A stretch of DNA of 64,000 bases. Origin: Phyllobacterium sophorae. Its GTDB lineage: Bacteria; Pseudomonadota; Alphaproteobacteria; Rhizobiales; Rhizobiaceae. The DNA lies in NCBI RefSeq assembly GCF_003010965.1, contig NZ_PGGM01000006.1, positions 186,001 to 250,000 on the forward strand. The letters run 5' to 3'. Shown one piece after another: positions 18,439 to 26,080 of the stretch; within the stretch, counting starts at the first letter, position 1; each line of letters begins with the position of its first letter. The notes beneath the pieces were generated by a model. That model worked only from the letters and a program-made list of their open reading frames with translations. It did no database searches and was not told the origin of the DNA. The translations under genes and the position numbers were made by a program.

Positions 18439-18780
18439 CTACCGCACGACAACCAAACGATTTGCGTGGAATTCGTCGGACTCGCTGTTGCCGAACGAGG
18501 TGCCGTAAGGATCTTGAGCGGTCCAGCTGATCCGGACCTTCTCCCCGACCGCCACGCCTCGTAAGTCAGCCGTCTTCGGCAGTTGATATTTTGTGCCAGT
18601 GGTCAACTGAACAGTTTTTGATCGCGGGTCCAAGCTTTCGACAGTTCCTGTCGTGCTGAACAGCTGAGCGGCGGGATGGGCCGCCCTCATTGCGGATGGG
18701 TAACTCCTCGGCGCTTGCGCTGCGGCGGCGACACCTGTCGCCAGGGCGAGTGCAGAGATTGCAAGAATGATTTTTTTCAT
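18439..18780 (-). CDS. DUF1344 domain exported protein
   Basis: A 113-aa secreted protein. A signal peptide covers about residues 1-22 (MKKIILAISALALATGVAAA). The mature part contains the DUF1344-like beta-rich core (TGTVESLDPRSKTVQLTTG, then DLRGVAVGEKVRISW). The ATG at 18780 has GGGAGG 6 bases upstream; the frame extends 32 codons further without support. Small periplasmic proteins of this kind are frequent in Rhizobiales; function unknown. Confidence 0.75.
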   Translation of the reverse strand: MKKIILAISALALATGVAAAAQAPRSYPSAMRAAHPAAQLFSTTGTVESLDPRSKTVQLTTGTKYQLPKTADLRGVAVGEKVRISWTAQDPYGTSFGNSESDEFHANRLVVVR

Positions 18781-19035
18781 CACGAACCTCCCTGGTCCTG
18801 TTTTGGACGGGAGCCGATGTGCCAGTCCGAGCTTCGACAAGGACTGCATCGTCCCGTCCCCACACCGGCACATCATGTGTCAGCTAGCGAGATCATACGT
18901 CTCAAATATACGCAAAAACAATGAATTGCATGTAATGTTGTTCAACTTCCGTTGAGCAGAAATTGATAATTGCGACTGGACACGGGGAGCCGAATTGAAG
19001 CAAGTTCTCAACTCGATAATGGATTGGAGGACGTA

Positions 19036-19413
19036 TTGGCATCCTGGCGCGTGATCTATGTTGATGATGAGAGCGACATTCGCGAGGTCGCCTCAATGGC
19101 ATTGGAACTGGATGCTGCTCTTGAGGTGAGAACCTGTGCTGGAGGCCAGGAGGCCCTCGAGGTGGCGAGGAGCTGGAAACCAAACCTGATACTGCTCGAT
19201 GTCATGATGCCTGGCATGGATGGACCCATGACCTTGGAGGAGCTTCGCAGGGACGCGATCACGCAGAAAATTCCGGTGGTCTTCATTACAGCGAGAACCC
19301 AGGCGCGCGATGTCGAGCGCTTTCTGCAACTGGGTGCAGCAGGCGTTATCGCCAAGCCGTTCGATCCTATGGCACTGGCGAAAGACGTGCGCAAATACCT
19401 GCCGGCGAGTTGA
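19036..19413 (+). CDS. Stand-alone response-regulator receiver protein
   Basis: A 125-aa CheY-like protein with no output domain. All catalytic residues are present: the acidic pair in VIYVDDES, phosphoacceptor Asp55 in LLDVMMP, Thr in VFITAR and Lys in IAKPFDP. The TTG at 19036 is chosen because GGAGG ends 6 bases upstream and it yields a normal domain length; a longer TTG form from 18970 lacks a site. It is followed after 2 bp by an Hpt gene and points towards the polysaccharide operon on the other strand, so it is probably a phosphorelay partner of the hybrid kinase there (inference). Confidence 0.88.
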   Translation: MASWRVIYVDDESDIREVASMALELDAALEVRTCAGGQEALEVARSWKPNLILLDVMMPGMDGPMTLEELRRDAITQKIPVVFITARTQARDVERFLQLGAAGVIAKPFDPMALAKDVRKYLPAS

Positions 19414-19415
19414 AC

Positions 19416-19739
19416 ATGGAAGACAAGCTTAATGAGCTGCGTCAGCGGTTTCTTGAGCGGTGCGGAACAAATCTTCCCCTGCTTCGCGCTGGCTATTCAA
19501 TAGGCGAAGGTGCGGCAGTGGACGAGCAGGCGGATTTCCTGCGGCTCATACATTCCCTGGCTGGCTCCGGTGGCATGTTTGGATTTCCGGCGATCAGCAA
19601 CGCTGCGATGGAACTCGAGACGGTTCTTCAGGAAAATGGCGGCCAGACAAACGAAGATATGGTAAAGACCTTGCTGGATGGTCTCATCGCGGCAATGAAT
19701 GACGCGCTGGAGACCAGGCAGGACGTCGGGAAGTCCTGA
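19416..19739 (+). CDS. Stand-alone histidine phosphotransfer (Hpt) protein
   Basis: A 107-aa helical protein. The Hpt signature is IHSLAGSGGMFGFP with phospho-accepting His46. There is no kinase or receiver domain attached. Hpt proteins shuttle phosphate between the receiver of a hybrid kinase and a downstream receiver (family knowledge). The hybrid kinase encoded at 26081-28516 has two receivers and no Hpt, so this is a natural partner. Its stop lies 1 bp from the stop of the convergent glycosyltransferase gene. Confidence 0.85.
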   Translation: MEDKLNELRQRFLERCGTNLPLLRAGYSIGEGAAVDEQADFLRLIHSLAGSGGMFGFPAISNAAMELETVLQENGGQTNEDMVKTLLDGLIAAMNDALETRQDVGKS

Positions 19740-19740
19740 T

Positions 19741-21165
19741 TTATTTCGTCTGCTTGGCAAAGCCTTTTCGGGTCATCTGGCCCCATTCGCTGCCGCCGCG
19801 TGCGTATTGCCACATGCCCTTCAGGCGCCAGTAATTGTTGATTTGACGATAGCCGAAATTCTCCAGAACCGCTGCCCCGGTGAGAATGACCAGATCCCGT
19901 GCCCTCGGAAAACGCCGTAGTTCGACCTCCTCAAGGATCAGGGACATGACGCTGATGAAGACGCCGTAAGTGAAAACCAAGGCGGTGAAGGCGAGGAGAT
20001 AGTCGAGCGCGAGAATACCAAGCAGCCAAAAGGCCGGCATGAGAATGTAGCCGAGAACCTCGATAACCGGCCCGATGACATCGACCAGGAATATGTGGCC
20101 AAAGCCGAGAAAGCCTATGCGGCCATAGCGGGGATTGAACAGCATTGAGCGGTAGCGGAAAAACACTTCCAGTGATCCCCGCTGCCAGCGCGACCGCTGC
20201 CGGCCGAGAACGTCAAGGGATTCGGGCGCCTCGGTCCAGCAAACGGGCTCCGGAATAAATTCAATCCTGTAATCGCGGTCGTTGTCCCGCATGTGGCGAT
20301 GCAGCTTGACGATAAAATCAAGATCCTCGCCCATTGAGCCTTTTGTAAAGCCCCCCACCTCAACTGCCTCGCGGCGGCGAAATATACCGAAAGCTCCCGA
20401 GACGAGCATCAGTGTATTGATGCGACTCCAGGCGAGCCGCGTCATCAGGAATGCCCTTAAATATTCGACGATCTGCAGGAGCGGCAATAGTTTTCGGGGG
20501 AGCCGCACGTTCGAGACACGTCCGCCGCTGACCTCGGAGCCATTGGCGATCCGAATGGTTCCTCCCACCGCAATGGTCCGGACTGGATCATCCACGAATG
20601 GATGCACGGCGCGCAACAGCGCATCCGGTTCAAGAATCGAGTCTGCGTCGATGACGCAGAACAGGGGCGCCCGGGAAACGTTGATGCCAGCATTTTGGGC
20701 GTCGGCTTTTCCACCATTGTCTTTATCGACGACAAACAGGCGGTTGCTAAGCTGCGATGCGTAGATTCCCCGGATCGGCGCGTGCGACAGGGCTTCTTCG
20801 TATGGGCGGGTCACAAGACGCAGCTGATATGCCTCCTTTAGCCGGTCCAGTGTCGCGTCGCGTGAACCGTCGTTGACGACGATCACCTCGTAGGCAGGGT
20901 ACTCCAGCGACAGCAGCGAACGCACGCTTTCAACGACATTCATTTCTTCATTGTACGCGGGCACCACCAGCGCAACCGGCGGCGCCACGTCGCTGTAGCG
21001 GCGCCACAGCAGTGTTGCCCTCGCAACCGGAGGGCGGCTGGAAAGTGCCATCGCTGCCAGCAGCAGCTGTAACAAATACACCGTCGTTTGTGCCAAACCG
21101 CACGTGATCACGAAACCTGCGATGATCGTGGCGCCCGTTGTGATCCAGTACAGCCAATCGTTCAT
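19741..21165 (-). CDS. Processive-type family 2 glycosyltransferase, membrane-bound
   Basis: A 474-aa inner-membrane enzyme likely to polymerise a sugar chain from nucleotide sugars. Two N-terminal helices are followed by a GT-A domain: PPVALVVPAYNEE, VNDGSRDAT, the DADS metal site, GEDLDF and the QRSRWQRG motif of cellulose/hyaluronan/PNAG synthases, then C-terminal membrane helices. YaiP and PgaC are comparable proteins. The ATG at 21165 overlaps the TGA of the HEAT gene by 4 bp, so expression is coupled. It is the last gene of the six-gene operon. Confidence 0.88.
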   Translation of the reverse strand: MNDWLYWITTGATIIAGFVITCGLAQTTVYLLQLLLAAMALSSRPPVARATLLWRRYSDVAPPVALVVPAYNEEMNVVESVRSLLSLEYPAYEVIVVNDGSRDATLDRLKEAYQLRLVTRPYEEALSHAPIRGIYASQLSNRLFVVDKDNGGKADAQNAGINVSRAPLFCVIDADSILEPDALLRAVHPFVDDPVRTIAVGGTIRIANGSEVSGGRVSNVRLPRKLLPLLQIVEYLRAFLMTRLAWSRINTLMLVSGAFGIFRRREAVEVGGFTKGSMGEDLDFIVKLHRHMRDNDRDYRIEFIPEPVCWTEAPESLDVLGRQRSRWQRGSLEVFFRYRSMLFNPRYGRIGFLGFGHIFLVDVIGPVIEVLGYILMPAFWLLGILALDYLLAFTALVFTYGVFISVMSLILEEVELRRFPRARDLVILTGAAVLENFGYRQINNYWRLKGMWQYARGGSEWGQMTRKGFAKQTK

Positions 21166-22208
21166 TGTGCCTCGTACCCTTCTTCCGCGAGGAGCAGCGC
21201 GGCCGCCCGTTGACTGCGAGGTCTGCCACCCTTGGCGATGTCGACCAGCACAGTGCGGCCATCGACCCCCAGATCGAAAAGCGCCTTGCTGGCCGCGTAC
21301 CGGACCAGCCACTGGTCATCCTCCAGGAGCTCGCTCAATTGCCCGCTGGCCCTGTCGAGGCCAATGCGAGCCACCGCCGTCGCTGCTTCCGCACGGACCT
21401 GCCAATCAGCGTTCGTCAGCGCCCGTTCAATTGCAGTTGCTCCTGCCGGATGTGCGAGTTCGCCTATTGCATGGATTGCTGCTGCACTGACCTCTGGCTC
21501 CCCATCCGCGATGCAGGCGGCAAACAGCGGCAAGAGCGAGTAATCGCCTGAAGTACCGAGCGCTTCGATCGCTGCGGCCCGGACGATCGAGGGCGTCTCT
21601 CCCGACTTCAGGATTTCTCTCAATTCATCCAATCGCTCCGCCGGAAGGTGGCGAAACAGACCAACCAATCGGCGCGAAGCCAAATCACCAGTGCCGAGTT
21701 GTTCCAGCAATTCCGCAAGTGGCACGTTGCTCCCGCCGGCGACAAGTCCAATTGCAGCTGAAAGTCGAACGTCTGCCGATCGATCCTTCAGCGCATTCTG
21801 AAGTGATACAGTGGTCTCGGGTCCGGGAAAAAACGGCAGAGCCTCAACCGCATGAATTCGGCTGGTCCGGTTGCCCCGGGCGGTGCGAAAAACGAGCTCT
21901 CGAGCGACCCCCGCGCGGGTCAGGACATTTACGAGGTTTGCATGTTCGTCCCCCCGCATGAGATTGAGAAATTCGAGCGACAGATCGACGGTTGTCGACA
22001 TTGGAACTGTAGCCGCCTTGCTTAGAAATGCCTCTTGATCGCCGTCTTCGGTAAAGGCGAGAAATGCGGGAAGCAGTCGTTTCCGGGCCAGTTCGCGCCG
22101 TTCCTGCCTGTTGGCTCGAAACATACGCGCCGCGACAAGGCCAGTCATTACCAGTAGCGAGATGGCGGCAAGCAAAAGGGAAATGATCCAAAGGCCATAC
22201 AACATCAA
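21162..22208 (-). CDS. HEAT-repeat protein with N-terminal membrane anchor
   Basis: A 348-aa protein with one N-terminal membrane helix (about residues 5-27), a basic juxtamembrane stretch, then tandem HEAT-type helical repeats through the C-terminus (for example IVRAAAIEALGTSGD, EVSAAAIHAIGELAHPAGATA, QVRAEAATAVARIG, LVRYAASKALFDLG). Such repeats form scaffolds for protein contacts. Both ends overlap neighbours by 4 bp, tying it to the glycosyltransferase and the outer-membrane protein; it may link them across the envelope or regulate the synthase. This is inference. Confidence 0.8.
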   Translation of the reverse strand: MMLYGLWIISLLLAAISLLVMTGLVAARMFRANRQERRELARKRLLPAFLAFTEDGDQEAFLSKAATVPMSTTVDLSLEFLNLMRGDEHANLVNVLTRAGVARELVFRTARGNRTSRIHAVEALPFFPGPETTVSLQNALKDRSADVRLSAAIGLVAGGSNVPLAELLEQLGTGDLASRRLVGLFRHLPAERLDELREILKSGETPSIVRAAAIEALGTSGDYSLLPLFAACIADGEPEVSAAAIHAIGELAHPAGATAIERALTNADWQVRAEAATAVARIGLDRASGQLSELLEDDQWLVRYAASKALFDLGVDGRTVLVDIAKGGRPRSQRAAALLLAEEGYEAQ

Positions 22209-23968
22209 AACCGCCAGGTCATGCCAACGCCGTAAACGTCGCGATTGTAAGCATTCTCCCGTTCTTCATGGGCGAAGTTGGTCCGCAGCGTCACTTGCTC
22301 GTTTAAGTCGAATGAAAGGCCTCCGAAAATCGACTGTGTTGGGATCATTATGCCATCGGACGGTTCCAGCGCGTCGGAATAGCCAGCAAAGAGGCGCAGG
22401 CGATCGACGACGGACCAGTCCGCGCGGACCAGATAGCCTCCCGCATGGTGCTGCTGTTGATCGAACACATTGATCCATTTGGCCGTCAGGACCAGTTTGT
22501 CCGACCATAGCGACTGCTGCAATCCTGGTGAAACCGTTTCAACGTCGCCATCGCTATAGCGCTCGTATTTAAGATCAAGCGTTGCCGACAGGGGGCCGAA
22601 ACGATCGGCGCCCTTTGTCACCAGAAGCGCACCACCCCCGCCAATGGCATATTGCGGTAGAAAATCCGCGTCGGGTGTGACTGAGGCAAACGCGTATCCG
22701 GAGAAGAGATCGCTGAATTTGTGCGCGATGCCGAGCTCCGCCTGCTGGTCCGAATGATCGAAGCGCGTGGCGGCGAAGAAGCGGGCGGTCAGTGTGGTAT
22801 CTGGACCGAACGCACGCGACAGGGCGATGCTACCCTCTGACCAGTCTGGTTGCGATCCCGTCAAGGTGCTGTAGTTGCCGTCGATATCCAACCGCCAAAA
22901 CTTGGGTGCAGGCGCATCGAGACGCTGTTGAACATCCACTGAATCCGGATCGAGGACAAGTGCCGCCTGGTAAGCCTGCAGTGCCGCCTTTTCCCGCCCT
23001 TGCGCGCGGCGGGCATCCCCCAGGCCAAGAACGGCATCGACATCGTTGCCATCAGCGGCAACGAGAGCTGCAAAGGCCGCTTCCGCTTCGGCTGCGTGAC
23101 CCTCTAGAAGCAACACTCGAGCGCGCAAGCCCAGTATCTCCCGGTTATCCGGGGACGTTGAGGAGAGCGACTGCAACTGGGCCGCCGCTGCTTCGGTACC
23201 GCCTGTCCAGATTGACAAACGGACAAGACCGATCTTGGCATCAAGTGAATTCGGCGCAATGGCCAATGCTTTTTCGAAGCTGAGCCGCGCATCTTCAAAT
23301 TTCTGTTGGTAGCCTTGGACCATTCCTAATGCGACCAACAGGTCGACATTGCGCGGGTCATGTGTCAGCGCCTTGTTGTACAAAACTTCCGCTTCGCCAA
23401 ACCGCCCCTCCATACGCCGTTTGCGTGCTTCATCTGCCAGTTGAACAACTGGATCCGGACGCGGAACCGGAGCCGCCCCGCGTACAAGCTTGTCTGACTT
23501 TTGTGCTGCGGCGCGCGGCCGGGCTTTTTCCGCTTCTGCTTTGGCAATGTTCACTTGAAGGGCTTTGGCATCGGCATCATCGGGCCGTTCTGTCAGCACC
23601 TGATCAACGAACATCTTTGCCCCGGGAAGATCGCCACGCCTGAAAGCGATCTGGGCAAGACCAAACTTGGCATCAACATAAGCTGGCGATATTTCAAGCG
23701 TTCGCTTGAATGCCGTTTCTGCGCCTCCGATGTCTCCCAGAGCGAGGAACGTGAAACCAAGCTGAACCAGGACATCGGCATTGGCCGGCGCAAGTCTTGC
23801 GGCTTCTTCCAGCTTGGACCTTGCCTCGTCAAACCGGTCATGGAGCCGCGCGTCCACTCCTTCCTTGTAGAGGCGTTCTGTCTCGCTCGTCTGCGCCAGC
23901 GCCCAGGACGCACAGAAATTCAACGCGAGCGCGGCCGCAATCCTCCAGATGAAGCGTCGCGCCGGCAT
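22205..23968 (-). CDS. TPR-repeat protein with C-terminal outer-membrane beta-barrel (YaiO-like)
   Basis: A 587-aa exported protein. A signal peptide (about 1-26, ending SWALAQ) is followed by TPR repeats over about 30-345 and by a C-terminal barrel-like domain of about 235 residues with alternating aromatic beta-strands, ending in WRF. This is the plan of YaiO and, more loosely, PgaA: a periplasmic TPR scaffold plus an outer-membrane pore for polysaccharide export. It overlaps the HEAT gene by 4 bp and lies 2 bp after a receiver gene. Confidence 0.85.
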   Translation of the reverse strand: MPARRFIWRIAAALALNFCASWALAQTSETERLYKEGVDARLHDRFDEARSKLEEAARLAPANADVLVQLGFTFLALGDIGGAETAFKRTLEISPAYVDAKFGLAQIAFRRGDLPGAKMFVDQVLTERPDDADAKALQVNIAKAEAEKARPRAAAQKSDKLVRGAAPVPRPDPVVQLADEARKRRMEGRFGEAEVLYNKALTHDPRNVDLLVALGMVQGYQQKFEDARLSFEKALAIAPNSLDAKIGLVRLSIWTGGTEAAAAQLQSLSSTSPDNREILGLRARVLLLEGHAAEAEAAFAALVAADGNDVDAVLGLGDARRAQGREKAALQAYQAALVLDPDSVDVQQRLDAPAPKFWRLDIDGNYSTLTGSQPDWSEGSIALSRAFGPDTTLTARFFAATRFDHSDQQAELGIAHKFSDLFSGYAFASVTPDADFLPQYAIGGGGALLVTKGADRFGPLSATLDLKYERYSDGDVETVSPGLQQSLWSDKLVLTAKWINVFDQQQHHAGGYLVRADWSVVDRLRLFAGYSDALEPSDGIMIPTQSIFGGLSFDLNEQVTLRTNFAHEERENAYNRDVYGVGMTWRF

Positions 23969-23970
23969 GC

Positions 23971-24351
23971 CTATCGCCTCGCAGCAAGCAGCCGGGAGAT
24001 ACGCGCGAGCAGTTCGTCTGGAATGAACGGTTTGACGAGATAATCGTCAGCACCCCGATCAAGTGCACTGACGATATCCTTCTCACTCTTGCGCGCGGTA
24101 AGCATGACAACCGGCATTTGCGCGAAATCCGGATGTTGCTTGATGTGCCTTAAAACCTCAAACCCATCCAGCATCGGCATCATTGCATCCAGAACAACAA
24201 GGTCTGGCTTTTCTGCCGCCATAGCTATGAGTGCGTCCTCTCCGTTTTCAGCGCGGATGACCAAATAGCCCTTGGCCTTCAGCTTATACTCAACGAGCTC
24301 AAGCAGCAGGGGATCATCATCGCAAATGAGGATTTTTGTTTTTTCGGTCAT
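23971..24351 (-). CDS. Stand-alone response-regulator receiver protein
   Basis: A 126-aa CheY-like receiver with no output domain. Conserved residues are complete: acidic pocket in ILICDDDP, Asp55 in VVLDAMMP, Thr in VVMLTAR and Lys in YLVKPFIP. The ATG at 24351 gives MTEKTKIL; a TTG four codons earlier is an alternative. It is embedded between the TIM-barrel-like gene and the outer-membrane gene of the operon, suggesting that it acts directly on the synthesis or export machinery through protein contact. This role is inferred. Confidence 0.88.
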   Translation of the reverse strand: MTEKTKILICDDDPLLLELVEYKLKAKGYLVIRAENGEDALIAMAAEKPDLVVLDAMMPMLDGFEVLRHIKQHPDFAQMPVVMLTARKSEKDIVSALDRGADDYLVKPFIPDELLARISRLLAARR

Positions 24352-24421
24352 ACAGATACCCAAGCCATGTCGTCGTTCAAAAATGTCGAATCACATTTAA
24401 GATTTGCACCGCAGGAATTTG

Positions 24422-26077
24422 CTACCTCAGCCCATGCAGGGCAAACCCGGAAAAAGATCGCCATGAAGGAAAGGTGGTACGGAGTCTGTCGATCGTTGCC
24501 AGCAACAAAGGCAGTTTCCCTTTAAAACTGATTCTGTCGCCGGAAACCTTTATCTCATGACTGAACGCATAAATCATCCCCCGGTCTAATGAAATCGGCT
24601 TATCTGACACCAACACAGCATCGGCTTCGGAAAAACGCACGACCTCAGCTGTGCCGGTGTTCGACCGAACATAGGTGCGGTGGACCTCGTCCGGAACCGG
24701 ACCACTTTCCAATGCTATGATGATGTTGACACCGTGCAGGACGCCAAAGTTCAGCCACGGCTCGGACGCTTCCACAATCGCCTCATCACTGGTCCTGTAG
24801 GCCATCACGGTGAAGGACGATACAAATGATTGTATACGCTCGATCGCATCCCGCCCGTCAACATCGTCAATAAGCCAGAACGGAACGACGACCTCTATGT
24901 TGCTGCGCCATAGCCTGTGAAGTTCCTCCAGTGTGTAAGACCAATCTTTCCAGATTGCCTGTCGATCAAATGCATAGGCCGGCGATATGTATGGCTCGAT
25001 ATCATATTGGATGCCTGCGAGCCGTCCATTCGGCATGGCTGCGTCCTGAAATCTTGAGATAGCACTCGTGCGCGCCAGCGCATTCGTTCTTCCGTCGCCG
25101 CGAACCATCTGGGGATCGCCTTCAACAGCAAACACTGCAATGCCAGCATCGGCTGCTTCAGTCAAAAATGTCCCTAGCAACTCAGGATGCGCAACTTCAC
25201 CCGCGGCGATGTCGAGCTGGAGATAAAGGCGATTGAGTTGCATGGATGTGGCCCAAGCGAGAATTTCGGCCGGGTTTTTCTGCCAGTCTTCCGGTTGCCA
25301 GACCCAGGATGCCAGGATAGGGCGGGTAGCCAGCTTCGCACCCGGCCGAAGGGCGATCGACCGGATGTCGATCGTGCCCGCTGTCTCAGGACAGAGGAGC
25401 ACGATCTGTTCAGTGCCATGTCCAGGCAAGCCACGCCCGGCCGGATCCGGCAGCCACAATTCAACCGGTGTTGTCTTACTCTCGGGAAAGAACGGTGCAG
25501 TCGCTGGAACATCCGCTCCGGCCGCAACCGCTGCAGATCGGAACTGGCCGCGGGCAACACCCCCCATCACGATGGATTGGTCGAGGCCTTGCGGGATACG
25601 GTGGGCCGTTGGCTTCAGAATCAGACCCGCGGGCGCCGTGCCAGGCTTGCAGGTCAACTGCAGTCCATTGCGCTTGTTCTTGAACGACACGCGCTTTTCC
25701 CGCCCGAAGACCGTTCCATCCAACAGAGGCAACACGTTGGTTTCAAATGGCAAAAGGGGCAAACGCGGCGTTGCGCCGGTGTTTTCACCATGTGCCCGCT
25801 CGGGAACGAACTGCCCGTCTTTTGTCAAACCCTCGATGACAAGGCGGGAGGGCGCTTTGGCGCTTTTAGCGATGAGATCCATCCAGATGATGTCCGCTTG
25901 GTTCATAACGCTGTCTTGCCATTCGCAACCGGCACTATGTCGTTCGGTCTTGAGCAGGACCGGACCTGACCTTTCTTTGCACAAATTGAGCCCATCAGCG
26001 TTCGCGGATAATGCGCACCCGATCAGTAAGGCGGCTTGCAGCACCAGTGGTTCGACGCGAAGACGCATGGCGGCCAT
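24422..26077 (-). CDS. Exported TIM-barrel-like protein, possible glycoside hydrolase
   Basis: A 551-aa protein with a signal peptide (about 1-28, ending SANADG). The middle and C-terminal part alternates strand and helix in the way of a TIM barrel: ILASWVWQPEDW, LNRLYLQLDIA, AGIAVFAVEGDP, GIQYDIEPY, IEVVVPFWLIDD, TVMAYRT and VNIIIALESG. The acidic DIEPY and the AYRT segment sit where family 18-type hydrolases place active-site residues, but I cannot assign a family. In PNAG systems PgaB has an analogous role (trimming or modifying the chain in the periplasm). It starts 3 bp after the kinase gene. Confidence 0.65.
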   Translation of the reverse strand: MAAMRLRVEPLVLQAALLIGCALSANADGLNLCKERSGPVLLKTERHSAGCEWQDSVMNQADIIWMDLIAKSAKAPSRLVIEGLTKDGQFVPERAHGENTGATPRLPLLPFETNVLPLLDGTVFGREKRVSFKNKRNGLQLTCKPGTAPAGLILKPTAHRIPQGLDQSIVMGGVARGQFRSAAVAAGADVPATAPFFPESKTTPVELWLPDPAGRGLPGHGTEQIVLLCPETAGTIDIRSIALRPGAKLATRPILASWVWQPEDWQKNPAEILAWATSMQLNRLYLQLDIAAGEVAHPELLGTFLTEAADAGIAVFAVEGDPQMVRGDGRTNALARTSAISRFQDAAMPNGRLAGIQYDIEPYISPAYAFDRQAIWKDWSYTLEELHRLWRSNIEVVVPFWLIDDVDGRDAIERIQSFVSSFTVMAYRTSDEAIVEASEPWLNFGVLHGVNIIIALESGPVPDEVHRTYVRSNTGTAEVVRFSEADAVLVSDKPISLDRGMIYAFSHEIKVSGDRISFKGKLPLLLATIDRLRTTFPSWRSFSGFALHGLR

Positions 26078-26080
26078 TCG

